A stretch of 64,000 nucleotides of DNA from Phorcus lineatus (Eukaryota; Mollusca; Gastropoda; Trochida; Trochidae), in NCBI GenBank assembly GCA_921293015.1, contig OV121091.1, forward strand, positions 9,825,755 through 9,889,754. Reading direction: 5' to 3'. Under the pieces are notes generated by a model that had not been told where the DNA came from, searched no databases, and was given only the letters and a program-made list of their open reading frames with translations. The position numbers were made by a program, and so were the translations under genes. Shown in pieces: positions 1 to 12,310 of the stretch; the first letter of the stretch is position 1, and each line of letters begins with the position of its first letter.

Positions 1-612
1 TATGTAAATATAATCTTAGACAATTGTAGTACTCTTTTTCTCTATTACTCAAAACTTTGATGCCCCTTAAAAGAAAATAGTATAAGTCAGATTTGAATGA
101 ATAAATGATTTGGCATAATTTCCGTATTTTAAAACAAAGTTGATCAACTGATCTTTAGTGTTTGTTGCAGTTTTTTTCTACACATTTAAGATTACAGCTA
201 CAGTTATGTGCTTGCATCTTTTGAAAGTTTTGATTCAGATGTAAAAAAAAAAACAGAAAGAAATTTTGTAAATGCACAACATAGACTTTCAACAAAAGTG
301 TATAAAAAATAAAGAAATGACACATAAAGCAGTTGACCGCCACCAACTTGAAAAAAGCTCACACAATAATTGCATTAATACTAGCTCAGTTCACAGCAAC
401 ATAAATGTTGATTTAGACACTGCAATCAAAATGTTAAAATATATATATATGTATGGCCTTTACCCATGAGGAAAGGGAAATATTTGGAATAAATCATCCT
501 TAAGAATTGCAGTCATATCTCAGCAGCCCACAACTTTATAAATTGAACATAAACAGAACAATTATTAAAGAAACAACCACAACCTTGAAAAAAAACTCCA
601 ATGGCTACTTAC
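1..612 (-). other. Intron, left edge of window
   Basis: This is AT-rich sequence after the donor of exon 613-849. The next exon would lie left of position 1. I see no exon, repeat or RNA gene in it. Confidence 0.75.
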
Positions 613-849
613 TTGTCTGCTGCATGTATCTCCTCCACTGTGACAGGTTGAGTTCTCGTGCGCCAGTCATCTCGTGTGCGACGCTGAAACTGCTTTCTCC
701 TCTCAACAATGGACTTACTCTCAGCCAGGTCCATCGTGTGTTCTGTCTTTTCTGCCAGCAGCGAAAGCTTCTCCATCAGCTGTTCTCCAGACACCTGCTT
801 CCTGCTCGGACTCTTGTCGAAACTTGTCTCCGACTGGGACTTCTCAAGC
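613..849 (-). CDS. SVIL: Supervillin-like exon, last one in the window
   Basis: The exon is 237 bp, phase 2 at both ends, with acceptor TCATCTTCAG and donor GACAA then GTAAGTAG. It encodes LEKSQSETSFDKSPSRKQVSG, then a helix-prone stretch (EQLMEKLSLLAEKTEHTMDLAE), then SIVERRKQFQRRTRDDWRTRTQPVTVEEI. The segment with an ERRK and then a Trp-Arg pair followed by TQPVTVEE is the second-best family-like region. The gene continues left of the window, since the exon ends in mid-codon at a donor. Confidence 0.83.
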
Positions 850-1008
850 CTGAAGATGAGACATCTCATGACATGAAAACATGACTCAAACTCAAATCTA
901 TAACAAGACAATTAAAGATTGTTATAGTCTGACCAGCTCTGGATTTTGGCAAAGTCTTGCTTAGTCCAAGGAATGTTTTTAAATGAAACTCAATTATAGA
1001 ACACTCAC

Positions 1009-1173
1009 CAGCCTCTCTGAGCAGACTTTGGAGTGACAAATCCAGACCGCGGTCGAGAAGAACCGTGCTTCTCTTCCTCCATCTTGTTCTCCATCTTGGA
1101 AATCCGCTCCAGAACTGAGAGTTTCACCGTGTCGTCTTCATCACTTTCCTCCTCTTCATCCTTCTTTTCTCGT
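1009..1173 (-). CDS. SVIL: Supervillin-like exon, acidic then helical segment
   Basis: The exon is 165 bp, phase 2 at both ends, with acceptor GTTTTGTACCCAG and donor CTG then GTGAGTGT. It encodes REKKDEEESDEDD, then TVKLSVLERISKMENKMEEEK, a good amphipathic helix or coiled-coil candidate, then SSRPRSGFVTPKSAQRG. The pattern of an acidic run followed by KLSxxERxxxM resembles repeated conserved motifs in the central part of supervillins, from memory and unverified. Confidence 0.82.
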
Positions 1174-1489
1174 CTGGGTACAAAACAAATAGTTGTTCAT
1201 GTAAATATTCGATTTGATATGACTTGATATGACCAAATAAGAAGTGAAGATTGGTTTAAACATTGTAATAAATATCATACTTTCTTACAAAAAAAGAAAC
1301 CTCTGCTTCAGACACAGTCACAAATGAAAGTTTTTATAAAGCAAAGATGACAGATAACAAGAACTATTGCACAGGAAATAGCTGCTACATTTCAACAAGA
1401 ATTGTATGTCACTCTCAAAATATTTTAATCTGGTTTAGAAATGAAAAGGAAATCAAAACACCAAAAGATTCAAAGAGTCTTTAACTTAC

Positions 1490-1540
1490 TGAGGAGCCTT
1501 TGGAGTTGTCTCCCTTATATCTAGCTTTTGCTTCTCACCA
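1490..1540 (-). CDS. SVIL: Supervillin-like micro-exon (51 bp)
   Basis: The exon was inferred from a strong donor (CA then GTAAGTTA) and an acceptor GTGCGTTAG, which has only a modest pyrimidine tract. It is phase 2 at both ends and a multiple of three, so it could be skipped without breaking the frame. Joined to its neighbours it reads S-GEKQKLDIRETTPKAPQ and continues into REKKDEEESDEDD. The frame fit on both sides is the main support. Confidence 0.7.
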
Positions 1541-4500
1541 CTAACGCACGGAGACAAATTCCCTGATATGGAGTATCTGTACTACTAAACTCATTTAACA
1601 CTCATTATCATGTTTCATGCATTTTTACTGCTGCTTGATAAAGTGGGTAGAATATTATGTGAATTGTATATTATTAAAGTGGGCAGCTCTTGATGACAGC
1701 TAATTTTGTCATTTATTGTCATGTCATTCATGTCATGAGAAAAGCACCATTCTTCAGTATTTTGGTACAAGTTTGGTAGTGATAATTTGGTCAATATTAA
1801 GATCTTATTTCATCTTGAATAGATGAGACTGAGAAATACAATTCTCTTTTTTATTTTTTACTTCATGGCGGAATAGCATCATATGTGAGTTGAAAAATAT
1901 TTTGTTAGAAACTGAAACACGATTTTGTACACGATAACCCATGGTTTAATTAAAACTGTATTTCTGGTACTAATATTAGTATGCATGGACAAGATAACGA
2001 TCAATGAGTCGTAATTCAAAAGAAGATGTCCAGTTATTCAAATTAATTTGGAAATCATATCAAAACCTAAATGTTTAAAACACTTTTCTCGACATCAAAT
2101 TATTTTTGGTTAATTATATTTCAATGAATTCAAATTTCAAGTTAATTCATATTTCTGTACAAACTTTTCATCTGGAAAGTTTTTTTGTGTTTCAAATGCC
2201 CTTATGATAATGACAAACAACTCTGAAATTTTAAGTTGTAGGACAATTTAACAAGAATAGATCTAGCTCACAAACAAGGTTAGCACCTCAAGAAGGTTAG
2301 TACGCTAACATAAGAGACCTTGTTGTTCCAGTCTGCACCGAATGCCTGTTGAGGAGACCAAATGTTAGCTTTATGCACAGAACAAACAGGGACGATAGAA
2401 TGCAGCACCGACAGGGCTTGAGAGGGATGTGAGGTGATTTGGGGATTGACACCGATTTGACAAATACTTCAGTTATATCAGCCTTAAACATAGAGGCAGC
2501 TTGCAATGCAACTTACAAGTGTGGCCATTTGGTAAGATTCGACTGTAAGTGTAGATAAAACCAGCGAGAATAAACCAAATGTTATAATCACGACAAGTAC
2601 AATAATTCTCTGGAAAGAATGTTGTGTCAAGATCAAGTTTAACTCGGTACTAATTCATTTTCACATAGCCAATGATAAAATTCTGATTTTGTTTTCATGA
2701 TTATTATAAATCAGATAAACTTTCTTGCTAATATTGAAGGAATTTTTTCTCAAACAAAACTTCTGATATATACCAATTACCTGGCACCCTGTATCAGCAT
2801 AATGGAAGTTCTAAGGTTCACAGATCAACTAGATTCCTGTCTCCAGATCCTTGGTCTAAACACACTCTACTAAAATTGCACATTTGGTATTGTACATCTC
2901 CACATTATCACATTACCTCAAGTCGTTACTCTGACCCCCTCCCCCCACTGTACATACCATTCCATCTTCCCCCTCAGTGTACAACCATCCCCTCCCCCTC
3001 AGTGTACAAGCACCTCTCCAGATTGCTGGTCGGAACTGGACAGTCTGTGATTGTGACACATGTTCTGTCTGATTTCCCCATTTGTGGCTGATAAGCACAC
3101 TTGTTGTCCCATGTGGATCATTACTCCGTCCACCTCCAGATGATACAGTTATCTAATTTCTAATTATCTCTTGTCCTTGAATCATTTTGAAACATGTCAA
3201 GTAGTTCACATTTCAATACTTACGATCACCACTTATAAGGAGACTTAATGAAAGTTTTTTTTATAAATTGTAGCAGAAAAAGACAAAAGGACATTGAATT
3301 GACAAGGAGCAAAATCTCATTTACTTATCTTTATATCACATATTGTGTAATGATTGATTATGATAGGTTATGTCTGGACCCTCTTGCACAATTAGGGTTC
3401 CTCAGTTTGCCCAATGAATAGTAGAAAGGGACATTTTTCTTACAGATGAGTCCTAAAGGCTTCCCCACAGAACTTAACCACATTATTAGTTATTCTTGAG
3501 AATCTTTTTAACAAGCAAAGTTTAAATTTCATAAGAAGTGAAAGGTTTGTCCTACCTTCATAACAAAAAGCATATATCCTTTTCGATGGAGGTTTGATTG
3601 TATAACCACAAGACAACATAAGAAAGACAAAAGAGACATGTCACACAGACATGATAGGACATCAGAATGATACGCTTGTATCACCCGTACAGCCATCCAT
3701 ATAAGATCATGTAGTATTGGAAGGATGACAGGAACAATTTTGTCATTCTTTGGTAAGATGTCAGGAATAAAGAGTTCCTCATCGCTGGTGGCATTTGGTG
3801 TAAAACATTACACCATCATACCAGGATGTCATTTCTCATACATAACTTCAAGCTTGGTACACAAGAAGATATCACAATGTTCATACTTTATGCATGTGAA
3901 GAAACACAAACAGAAGTGTCTTCATAAGAAATTTTGTTGGCACAATGATCAAGGTTTGGATAAATACATGTCCATATCAATATGAAACCTGTCGGATATG
4001 AAATGTTAGATGTGGGCCCTAAGCACAGAACAATCTGGATCCCATCACACTCTAATGGAGGTGCTGCTAATGAACCATAACATATCCATAACCATCAGAG
4101 GCTCATGTTACATCTCCATAGATCCTCTCTTCCTGCCTTGTAACCTTCCAGCGATAGCACTATCTACACCAAACATCAATCATCTACCAAATCACACCAT
4201 GCACTCTGCTCCGCAGGAATTTGTAACTGGAATGAGTCTGCACAAGGGACTGGTGGTTGCATTTTGAGAAAACCTTGCACTTCCAAACATCAGAAATCCA
4301 TGACTCAATTCAGGTAGCCGATTGGTTTTTATGAGAGGAAGATCATTTCTCCTTAGTTCTCAATTGCATTGGAAAAAAAATCACGGATTTATTACAACCA
4401 TAATCATATAAATGTGTGCTTTTATCTTGGTCTTGGTAGCATGCTGCTGAGATTGGCCACCTAGTGAGTTATGGTGAGTGAAACCTTTTGCAAAGTACCC

Positions 4501-6314
4501 GACGACGGTTGATGCAACTTGGCTATCGGGATATTAAGCATCTACTATGACATTATACATTATTAGATGCACAAAACATGTGACACATCCTTATAATTAA
4601 AAAAATCAATTTGTTTTTCAAAGTTTATATTCATATATCTATATTAATGTTTTCAAGCCATGAGATATTCTAATGAAAAGCAAATAATTTCATGTTCCAT
4701 ACAACTCTGCTACATCAATCATGCTGAATCCACTACTAACTGCATGTGTCAATAACATAAGTACAAAAAACTTTGATATTTATTCATACAAAAGGAGAAA
4801 TTTACTTATATTGTAATAAAGAAACAAAATCTTTTACATAACAAGATATCGAATGAAAGGAAAGGAAAGGTTGATAATTTCTAGATAGATAATACATACA
4901 GGAAATATATTCATTTCTCATCAAAGAGTAATTTAATACTGAAGGTAATTTCACCATCTCAACAGAGCCAATTCACCTTGCAGCCCCACTACATCAAATA
5001 AACAGCTATAAGCCAAACATGCTAGACTAGACTAGACTAGACTAGACTGTCTCCTTTGAATTGTTAGATTTTTCTCATTTAGTTGACTCTGAATTTCGGA
5101 GTATATATGAGTCTTACATCAGAGCAACCATTGAGGAATATTGATTGATAATCTGCAATACCAATGATGCCAGGAATGTAGCTGGAAGCACTAAACCATG
5201 GATCACTACCAACTTGAGGTGAGGCCAAACCATTTGGGATGTGTACAATGATTTTAGTTACATCTGGATACCTGCAATTCCTAATTCAAGCTCTTCTCTG
5301 GTTTCCTCATAGCGTAAAATATTGCAATATAAACTTCCTCCGAAAAAATGCATGCATTGATAACATAATTGTTGTCACACAGACCTAAGCAGTGATGCAG
5401 TTTATAAATAAGCATAGTGTGCAAGTGTTTATGAGAAGTTCAATCATGTCTTGGCAGCAAGTATTTTGAAGGCAGAAAGCCTTCAACACAATAATGTTTA
5501 CTGGTTTAAGTGAAACCTTCAAACATCAATCTTTCCTATATTTACATAATGTATGATCTTGGGTTTAATAAATTCTTGTAAAGAATTGCACTCATATCTT
5601 GGTGGCTAAAAATGTAAGCTAGAAAACATTACATACTATTATGATCATGGACTGGAACTTGCCAACAATTGCTGGTACTGCATGTGAAGAGCATACATTC
5701 ATCAATTAGAATTCAGCTTAAATTTCATTTTCTGATAGTAGAACTCTTCTCTAAAACAGACATCATTGCTGAACAACATCAAAATTAACAGCATAAACAC
5801 AGGAATTGGATTGTCTGCTTGAATTGTAACAAATACCCCAAGGGATATTTTGAAGGGAGGTGGAGCAAGTCTGCAATTTTCTCAACAATGCAATGTGACA
5901 ATCAGGTGCACACTGCACACAGAGTCTCAACTCAAACTCAACACTATACAATCCCCCTACAATAAACATAGATAAGTCCTTTGCATCTGCTATCACCACT
6001 CTCCAACCTGGATGTATATCTGAATCAATTTTGTCTCAAATACTAAACATTTATCTTATTTGAAAATGCTCATTCTGACATCAATTGTGCTTATTTGAAA
6101 TTATGTTTTGAGGACATTCTGAGGAATCTTATTAAATCAGGCTGCTTCTACCTTAGAATACCACACACTGTCACATGTCAATGAAAGGACAAAGTGCTGA
6201 ATGATTTACAATACTTTTAAAAAATTAAATTGAAACACAATATCTGGGGGTTTTTGGGTTTGTTTTTTTAACAAAAATCATTATAGTCAAAACAAAACCA
6301 AATGCTGTCCTCAC
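1541..6314 (-). other. Intron, 4.8 kb
   Basis: It lies between exons 6315-7819 and 1490-1540. It holds the (CTAGA)n tract at 5022-5048 and a short C-rich stretch near 2935-3010 with CCTCAGTGTACAA repeated twice. I see no supported exon or element; the open frames are short and lack coding character. Confidence 0.75.
5022..5048 (+). repeat. (CTAGA)n microsatellite
   Basis: About five perfect copies of CTAGA. It is intronic, with no other signal nearby. Confidence 0.9.
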
Positions 6315-7819
6315 CTGGCCTGCTCCTGAATGTCCTCTATAGCAGAGATGGTGGTTGGTTTGTCCTTGTCCTCATCAGAGAGGTCCTCCTCCTTCTCTCG
6401 CTGTTTACGCAGTCGCTCTGCTAGTTCCGGGTCGACGATTGGTCGATTTGGTTGCTTTGGCAGGGATGGTGTGCGCTTTAGGATACCTTTCCGACGCTCA
6501 AAGGATTCTGTTCTTTTGATGGAGGTATCCTTGAGGGACTCAGCTCGACGAAGAGAGGAAGAGGGAGATATGTATGTTTCCACGTTCACGTTCTCCTCAC
6601 TTATGCTACGGATGGTATCCACCACATTAGTCTCCTTGGCACTAATTTCCTCTGTGCTCCTTGTTACAGAACCACTGTGTCCACTGAAAGCTTTGAGTGG
6701 GGAGTGTTTTGCCTTCCTTCTGTCTGTCACCCACTTCTCATCAAGAGGCATAGCAAAATCTTCTTCCTCCTCTTGTTTCTGAGAGGAGGGCAGCTGAATC
6801 ACAAACGTGTCACTGGTATCTCCTCCATTTCTCTTTGTATTTGAGGTACTTGTGTAATCACCACTAACCAACTGCTTGACATTTGTTGTGCTTGTGTTAT
6901 CTGTCAACTTCACAGTACTGGATGATACATTGCTCGCTATGCAAGATGATATGGATGTTTCTACATTCTTAATGAGCTGCTCTGCTTCTGATATGGTTTC
7001 TTGACTTGACCTCATTGTTGACCCTGATACTTGGACAGAGCCAGGAATTTCAGAGTCAGATGACTGGGTAGCAGGACTATCAAGGTCATTTGTGGCTCGG
7101 TTCAAGAGCGCTAGACTTGCATCTAGAGTCTTCTGGCTGGATTTGGATTCCAATGATATATTGAATGATGAATGTGAACTTGTTTCATTCTCCCCTGATT
7201 TGGCCGAGTCTGTCTGTTTCCGCCTTGCCTTCAACACTGCAGCCACTTCACTGTCTGCAATAACTTCATCGACCTCTGCGGCTGTATTGAGGTCACCCTT
7301 CTCAAACTTTGACTCTTCCTGTCCGTTCTGCTTCTGCTTGTATTCTTCCTCCTGCTTCTCAACAATGTTGCTGCGCTTGTTGAGCACATCTGCCAGTTCT
7401 GGAGAAGGCTTATCCGACTCACCACTGTTAAACCTTCGACGCATGAAGTCAGATTTGAAACTGCCGGCTCTCTGAACACTGTTGTCATTTTTCTCAGATG
7501 AGGCCCCCGTATTCCGTAGACTCTGAGATCTTTCAGGCGTCCTGCGGGACGAGGACTCTGTATTAGACTCATCACTCGCACTGCTGCTTATCACAACAGG
7601 CTCCTGTCTCCTGATTGGCAACATGCGCCGACGAGAAATGTTCGTTTCTGTGTCAGACTTTTCTGAACTGGATGCATCAGAGCTTGAAAATTTCTGAATA
7701 AGCGATGAAATGTCTTTAGTGCGGGAGAAAGGTCGCATTTGTTGCGTGGTTGACTCATCAGATGATGTCTTCTTTTTTTCATCTCTGATGACGCGGCTGA
7801 TAGTGATTGAAGTGGGACC
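6315..7819 (-). CDS. SVIL: Supervillin-like large exon with basic phospho-site clusters
   Basis: The 1,505-bp exon has acceptor TTTTTTTGAGCAG and donor CAG then GTGAGG; it is phase 0 in and phase 2 out, and encodes about 502 residues. It begins GPTSITISRVIRDEKKK. Ser-rich disordered sequence follows, with a short motif FVIQLPSSQKQEEEEDFAMP and EKWVTDRRKAKHSPLKAF about two-thirds along. Near the end are several basophilic kinase-like sites: SLRRAESLKD, IKRTESFERRKGI and LKRTPSLPKQP. The last, R-T-P-S-L-P, fits a 14-3-3 mode I pattern (RxxSxP). The tail is a charged probable helix (DPELAERLRKQREKEED). In supervillins this part binds myosin II and other cytoskeletal partners, but I cannot assign specific sites here. 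Confidence 0.87.
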
Positions 7820-8953
7820 CTGCTCAAAAAAACAGTCACAAGACAGCAATTATCATGGTGGAAAACATGCTTTGCAACTTTAAACTTATTTTGAGTAAAA
7901 ATGATGACAAAATTACTTTTTAAACATAAGAATAAGATAAGAAAAAGTGAAATCATAGAAAATTTTTTAAAAAGTTTAAAACAAAAGATTGTTTAAAGTG
8001 TCTAATAGATTTTCTCTGCTGATTCAACATTCATTCACATATTCCAATACATGTGATGTGGGCCATCATCATCTGTAAAGCAACTACGAATGTGATTACC
8101 AGACATGGCCAACCTGATGATTACTATTTCTAAAGGAAACCTACAAACTACAGTTGTAAGACTATTTCATTTCTACTACTTCTACTTCAAAGTAATTTTT
8201 CCAACTACACCTGGTAGATATTTTGTATATTTCATTGATCAAAAAGAGCTCAATACTAACATTCCCCACGATCATTCCAATTTCATATCCTAAATCTATG
8301 GTTGTAAACCAAGAAGTGAAACGGACATATATCAGAATAAATTAAAATAAATTGCAGCCTATAAAAATACTGTGAACTAAAGATCAGTGTCACAATTTCA
8401 ATCTCCAAACAAAAGAACAAATGTGATTTATTGAGAAGGGGTACCATTATCAGTGTTGTTCCTTGACAGGGGTCTGGGGGAAATTTGTCCACCCTTTTGG
8501 GTTGGTGTACGTCCAATAAAATTTTAATGCATAGGATATTTTCACCTTTGCAAAGGGTCTCATCTCCTCAAAATACACCGAAATGACCCCTAAGCTTATC
8601 GCCTGGGAACAAAGCTAATAATATTTTTTACATTAATCAATTAAAATAAGATTTTCTATTTTGTGAAATAAAAAGTGAGCTAGATATAACTTGGAATTTC
8701 ATTAATGATATGTGAAAGATGATACATTTAGCTTGAAACATGTTTGTACAAAACAATTGCAAAAGTATGACAGGATATTTCCAGCAAAAGAGGATTTCGA
8801 AACAAGTCTGAAATTGCACAATGTTGTCAAAGCTAGTGATTTGAAAAGGATCAAATGGTGAGCTACAATAATGCAATATAGTAACAATTAAAATCATATG
8901 AGTAACAATAATGTGAAAAAAATTTGGACCAAAGTGAATTAGAATTGATATAC
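7820..8953 (-). other. Intron, 1.1 kb
   Basis: AT-rich intron between exons 8954-9115 and 6315-7819. Nothing else is recognisable in it. Confidence 0.8.
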
Positions 8954-9115
8954 CGTTGATGGCTGTGGTCTATTCGCCTGTGCGACTCGATCCACCAGCG
9001 CTCTAGCACGTGCTTGGATGTTAGCCGAGGAGGAAGTGACGTGAGAGGAGTGAGGGGGATTGTGGGTAGAGGTCGCTGGGTCAGCGCGACCAGAGCGGAG
9101 ACGGAGATGCGCTGA
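8954..9115 (-). CDS. SVIL: Supervillin-like exon (54 codons)
   Basis: The exon is 162 bp, phase 0 at both ends, so skipping it would keep the frame. The acceptor is TCTTTTATACAG and the donor is ACG then GTATATC, a weaker donor than the others. The peptide runs SAHLRLRSGRADPATS, then a His/Ser/Pro stretch, then SANIQARARALVDRVAQANRPQPST, which could form a short basic amphipathic helix. No domain is recognised. Its symmetric phase and weak donor make it a possible cassette exon. Confidence 0.8.
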
Positions 9116-11203
9116 CTGTATAAAAGAAACCTGTATGTTGGAGGGGTTAGAGGTGAACATGTTAGTTGACAGATGTGGAAAGAGAGATGGACAGACTGGA
9201 AAATTTGTCAAACCTCAATGTCTTCGAGAAATATGCACATATGTGTATCACATTAGAACTTTTGAACTGCTCTACCTCTGCTCTGTAGATCTAGTTTTGA
9301 AAAAAATGCACACAGAATAAGTCTGTTCTTTACATAAATGAGCCAGTTTCCAAGCAAATAAAAGTTCTTTGAGATTCAATAAAATATAAGTTGTCAACAT
9401 AAGGACCTGGATTCCGTCAGCACAGACCACTTAGGTGACCTTAACTCCTAAGGTAGCCTTAGTTTTATTACTTAGATTTTAAGGTTGTATCTTGCACTGA
9501 TCCCCAGAGCATGTCATGCTGTAAAACAACCACACTGCAAACAGTATGAATAATTTCTTAGTGATTGTCCGTGTGATTTCCTTAATTCCTGTTTTATATT
9601 CTACAAGTTAGACTCTATGGGACAACTCTACTTGGGTAAACACTGTAAATCATTGGCATGCATAGTTGCGAAAATGCAAGAAGTATCCGTCTTTTTGCTA
9701 CATGCTTGCAGTAGAAATTGGGGCAGACTTTAAAATCGTAATGACACTTAAACACTGTTTATTCTTGAATTGTGTTTTTTCATTTAGGATAGGTCCAGAG
9801 TATGAAATGTCGAATTATCGAAACATATACTCAGGATTAATGTAGGGAGAAAGACTGCACCATGATTGTGGCTATGCATTGCAGTGAAACCTGAGAGAAT
9901 TAACTGAAACTAGCAAACCATGCATGGTTGGTATTAGAGGTGGGTTGTTTTATTGTATATAGTCCACCATGGTTTTCTCAATGAGACAGTACATACAGCG
10001 GTACGTTGCAGAATACCGGTACTTTTACTTTATTCAAATAAAACAGTATCTTCAACAATTGCCAGCAGAATTCTTCCTCTTACTGTTTTTTCTCTTTAAT
10101 GGTTTATTAAACTGTTGCTTTCCAATGTCGCTTGAATGAAATACATCTTGAATGTGAATACCGCCATAATTGTGCTTGAGATGACAAAACTCCTCACATA
10201 GCATTCTAATTGGATGTTCTAATACCGATACATGCAATCACAATATGCAGAGCTTACGAAACTTTGTTTTAGGTTTTACATTAAGAAATCTAAATATAAT
10301 AATTGTCACTGTTTTCTGAATATTTTACGCACCTGATAAACAAAAGTACCTAGTAATTGCTAAATTTGCGCCAATTGTGGCACAGATGTTTCTAAAATAA
10401 GTAAAAGCATAGTAAGGGCAATTGGTGGGAGCCCACAATTATGCAGTCAGGTTGCAGCACTGTGTAGTGCAGAGCTCAAGGATGTCCATTATTCTTGGAA
10501 ATGTAATGCAAATTTATTTTGGATGATAAATAGAGAATCTCAACCAAGTGTCTTCTAATATCAAATATATCAACACTCATTGATAAAAGTAAAAATATCA
10601 TTGGCAAGCCTAGGATATTTGTAACTTTTATCAACTCTTGTTGATAAACATGATATCAGAAGACACCTTTGAGATTCTTTATATATTTTGACCAATCACA
10701 TATATGGGTCTTTCCCAAACTTTTGAACCTCAGACAGGTGAGGGTGTCAAAAAAGTAAAAGAAATTATTTTCTTTAAATAAAAAACCTTAAGAAACTGAC
10801 AAAGAGGCTTGACATAAGGAAGAAAAGATTAAATGTCAAAAATGCATTCATATTTTTCATGCTACATGCAAAACTATTGATCTCATAAAAAAATTAAAAT
10901 CAATCCAATTAGTATCAAACATAAAAGTATGAAATTACTATGCACAATTCTTCCTTACCAAAGTATGATTATTTTAGGAGAATCACAAATACACTACACT
11001 CCTTGTATTAGAGAATTTAAATTCTGTAAGAACTTTCTTCATCTAAGTTCTTAAAAGAGACTATTGTCATTCCAACTCTACAAAGAGTGAATCTAATGAT
11101 CCAAAAGAATCAGTGAAGATCTATTGAGTCTACACAGTTAGGGTTGATACAGATGGATATGGACTATGGATCTATGTAGATCTTTAAAGATAAGTAAACT
11201 TAC
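9116..11203 (-). other. Intron, 2.1 kb
   Basis: It contains the foldback element at 10531-10681. A stretch at 9409-9508 rich in CTTAAC/CCTAAGG motifs may be a degraded repeat. No other feature is supported. Confidence 0.8.
10531..10681. repeat. Foldback element, ~150 bp near-palindrome
   Basis: The left arm (AGAGAATCTCAACCAAGTGTC...) matches the reverse complement of the right arm (...GACACCTTTGAGATTCTTT) with mismatches over about 70 bases, and the spacer is only a few bases. Each arm also holds a small palindrome (TATCAACACTCATTGATA and TATCAACTCTTGTTGATA). It is probably a short inverted-repeat transposon relic. No clear target duplication is seen. Confidence 0.75.
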
Positions 11204-11256
11204 TTTCTCATCTGTTCTATCTGAGGCAGAGTCGATGCTTCCAAGTTTAGAAGAAT
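11204..11256 (-). CDS. SVIL: Supervillin-like small exon (53 bp)
   Basis: The exon is too short for ordinary open-frame detection and was found from its borders: acceptor TTTTTTGTTTCAG and donor GAAA then GTAAGTTT. It starts with two bases completing a codon and ends on a full codon (phase 1 to 0). Joined to the exon at 47668-48083 it reads N-SSKLGSIDSASDRTDEK and continues in frame into 8954-9115. Two candidate alternative first exons and a candidate cassette exon in the 36-kb intron all end in phase 1, which this exon requires. Confidence 0.8.
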
Positions 11257-12047
11257 CTGAAACAAAAAATGGTAAATTAAACTTGAGAAATTACTTTAAG
11301 ACTGGAGAATGTTTTTAGTCATGGTGGCAACAAAGTACCATTTTATTCAACTGTATGAATCTCCTTTGAAAAATAAAGAGTACCTACATTTGTGTTTTCA
11401 TACAAAATTTTCTGATATGTGCAATTCTGAGAAACAAGACACAAATGGCAAAAAGGTTACAAAATTCTGTTTAAAATTCATAAATGTTAAATGACAAATG
11501 CATTAGATACCTTCTCAGAAGCTTAAATTTTTTTTGTATTGATTCATACTTCTTTAAACCTTACATAATGCCATTTTAATGTTTTCCAAAGATAGAATTG
11601 TCACTTATATACACACATCCGTGAGAGTACATTATGCCGTTCTGAAAGGACACAGGTCGGATTCACAGAAATGACAAAGTATTTAGACAAACACAAAGGA
11701 GTTTCTCTTAGGAACATCCTACAAATGAACATATATATCAAGTCAAAGTCAAGTTACCAGACAACCTGTCTGGTACTTAAAAGTCTGATGTGGAGACAAA
11801 AAGTCTTTTTGAGGAATGTAAATCATTTGCAATGGCAAACTGTCTACCTTGATGTATGTATGGTGTATGTAATTTTATAAACTGACTTTTACAATTAGTT
11901 TTAACACTTTCCTATTGATAACTCACTTTTAACACAAATATTCTTATTTTTGCAAAACAGTTCAGCTGCTAATTTATAGAAATAGATTCCAGGTTCCCTA
12001 GCTACATGCAGGAGTATCCCTTTATCAAATAGACAGGATTCCTTAGC

Positions 12048-12310
12048 TCTTAGTATGATGGCCGGGACAGTATTCCTTAGTATAGCTCTTAGTATGATGG
12101 CCGGGACAGTATTCCTTAGTATAGCTCTTAGTATGATGGCCGGGACAGTATTCCTTAGTATAGCTCTTAGTATGATGGCCGGGACAGTATTCCTTAGTAT
12201 AGCTCTTAGTATGATGGCCGGGACAGTATTCCTTAGTATAGCTCTTAGTATGATGGCCGGGACAGTATTCCTTAGTATAGCTCTTAGTATGATGGCCGGG
12301 ACAGTAGTCC
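12048..12310 (+). repeat. 39-bp minisatellite, about 7 copies
   Basis: The motif ATGATGGCCGGGACAGTATT plus CCTTAGTATAGCTCTTAGT repeats with exact 39-bp spacing at 12055, 12094, 12133, 12172, 12211, 12250 and 12289; the last copy is partial. Copies are nearly identical, so the array is recent. Because 39 is 13 codons, one plus-strand frame stays open as a repeat of MMAGTVFLSIALS, but nothing else suggests a gene. Confidence 0.95.

Noticed and set aside
9409-9508. Possible MITE with CTTAAC/CCTAAGG motifs.
   Set aside because: Arms do not align well end to end; only a short internal palindrome is clear.
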